Assembly (NCBI GenBank): GCA_002323245.1 | Contig: DCPU01000018.1 | Span: forward strand, 62,001-126,000 | Reading direction: 5' to 3' | Origin: Mariprofundus sp. UBA1536 | Lineage (GTDB): Bacteria > Pseudomonadota > Zetaproteobacteria > Mariprofundales > Mariprofundaceae | Length of the DNA stretch: 64,000 nt | In this document: piece by piece, positions 63,837-64,000 of the stretch | Layout: each line of letters opens with the position of its first letter | Position numbering within the stretch: the stretch's first letter is position 1 | Made by a program: the position numbers and the translations under genes | Notes under the pieces: model-generated | What the model saw: the letters and a program-made list of their open reading frames with translations, nothing else | What the model was told of the DNA's origin: nothing | The model's database searches: none

Positions 63837-64000
63837 TGAAAAATATACTTAATAATCCTTTGGTGGTGGCTTTGCTGGCGATGGTCGCTGTGGGTGTTGT
63901 TTATATGCAGGTGCTTGATCCAATTTTGCATAGCCCCAATCAATTGGCCTCGCTAAATGCTGAATTTACAGATGCAGTGAATGAGCCAAACCATGCAGTT
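63833..64000 (+). CDS. Bitopic protein of the pilus operon, 5' part (cut by window edge)
   Basis: The ATG at 63833 (or 63836) overlaps the previous stop. The 56 visible codons give a short basic N-terminus (M-M-K-N), a hydrophobic segment (about 9-23, P-L-V-V-A-L-L-A-M-V-A-V-G-V-V) and the start of a periplasmic part. Position after a PilO-like gene suggests a GspC/PilP- or MshK-like subunit, but the visible stretch cannot decide. Confidence 0.6.
   Translation, partial: MMKNILNNPLVVALLAMVAVGVVYMQVLDPILHSPNQLASLNAEFTDAVNEPNHAV

Noticed and set aside
1..64000. tRNA, rRNA, insertion sequences, integrases, attachment sites and toxin-antitoxin pairs
   Set aside because: No cloverleaf, transposase, integrase or terminal-repeat pattern was recognised on either strand when reading through the window.

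Overview
The window is 64 kb of compact, protein-coding bacterial chromosome with moderate GC and no tRNA, rRNA, CRISPR array, insertion sequence or complete prophage that I can see. The gene set is that of an aerobic Gram-negative heterotroph: outer-membrane barrel, lipoproteins, OxyR/KatG, KefFC, AcsA, FadE-FadI-FadJ, Cus-type RND efflux and a type IV pilus/type II secretion-like locus. This best fits a gammaproteobacterium or a close proteobacterial relative, probably aquatic because of the beta-glucan locus. I cannot fix the genus from sequence alone.

Layout. (1) 1-8.1 kb, plus strand: an operon-like run of outer-membrane barrel (cut by the window edge), lipoprotein, GH30-type glycosidase without signal peptide, GH149-like glucan phosphorylase and a GPH-family sugar symporter. 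Together they suggest uptake of beta-1,3/1,6-gluco-oligosaccharides and cytosolic phosphorolysis. (2) 8.2-10.75 kb: kefF-like and kefC potassium/proton antiport pair. (3) 10.8-15.6 kb, minus: a 1618-residue CheB-CheR-PAS-kinase-receiver fusion. (4) 15.9-21.2 kb: katG, convergent oxyR (both redox cysteines present), and acsA. (5) 21.2-25.3 kb: two hybrid kinases flanking a cytosine-deaminase-like enzyme. (6) 25.3-28.1 kb: a small beta-helix remnant, a divergent AraC regulator/SDR pair that looks AT-richer than its surroundings, and a methyltransferase. (7) 28.2-37.1 kb, minus: a six-gene metal operon, reading cupric-resistance-like small protein, cusC, cusB, cusA, Met/His-rich protein and an unusual FeoB-like transporter. 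(8) 37.3-40.6 kb: a third membrane hybrid kinase of the same core family. (9) 40.85-50.3 kb: one lipoprotein gene of about 9.5 kb made of Ig-like domains followed by tandem units of about 328 residues predicted to form right-handed beta-helix. (10) 50.4-57.0 kb: fatty-acid beta-oxidation operon headed by a YiiX-like papain-fold hydrolase. (11) 57.1 kb to the right edge: pilus/pseudopilus operon behind a strong sigma-54 promoter match.

The points most worth a second look are the giant tandem-repeat lipoprotein, the YiiX-like enzyme translationally coupled to fadE, the FeoB-like protein with an altered G3 motif at the end of a copper-efflux operon, the short Asp/Asn-rich secreted protein inside the pilus operon, the sigma-54 promoter, and the hybrid kinase with a changed G1 box. 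All functional statements come from reading motifs; no database search was run.
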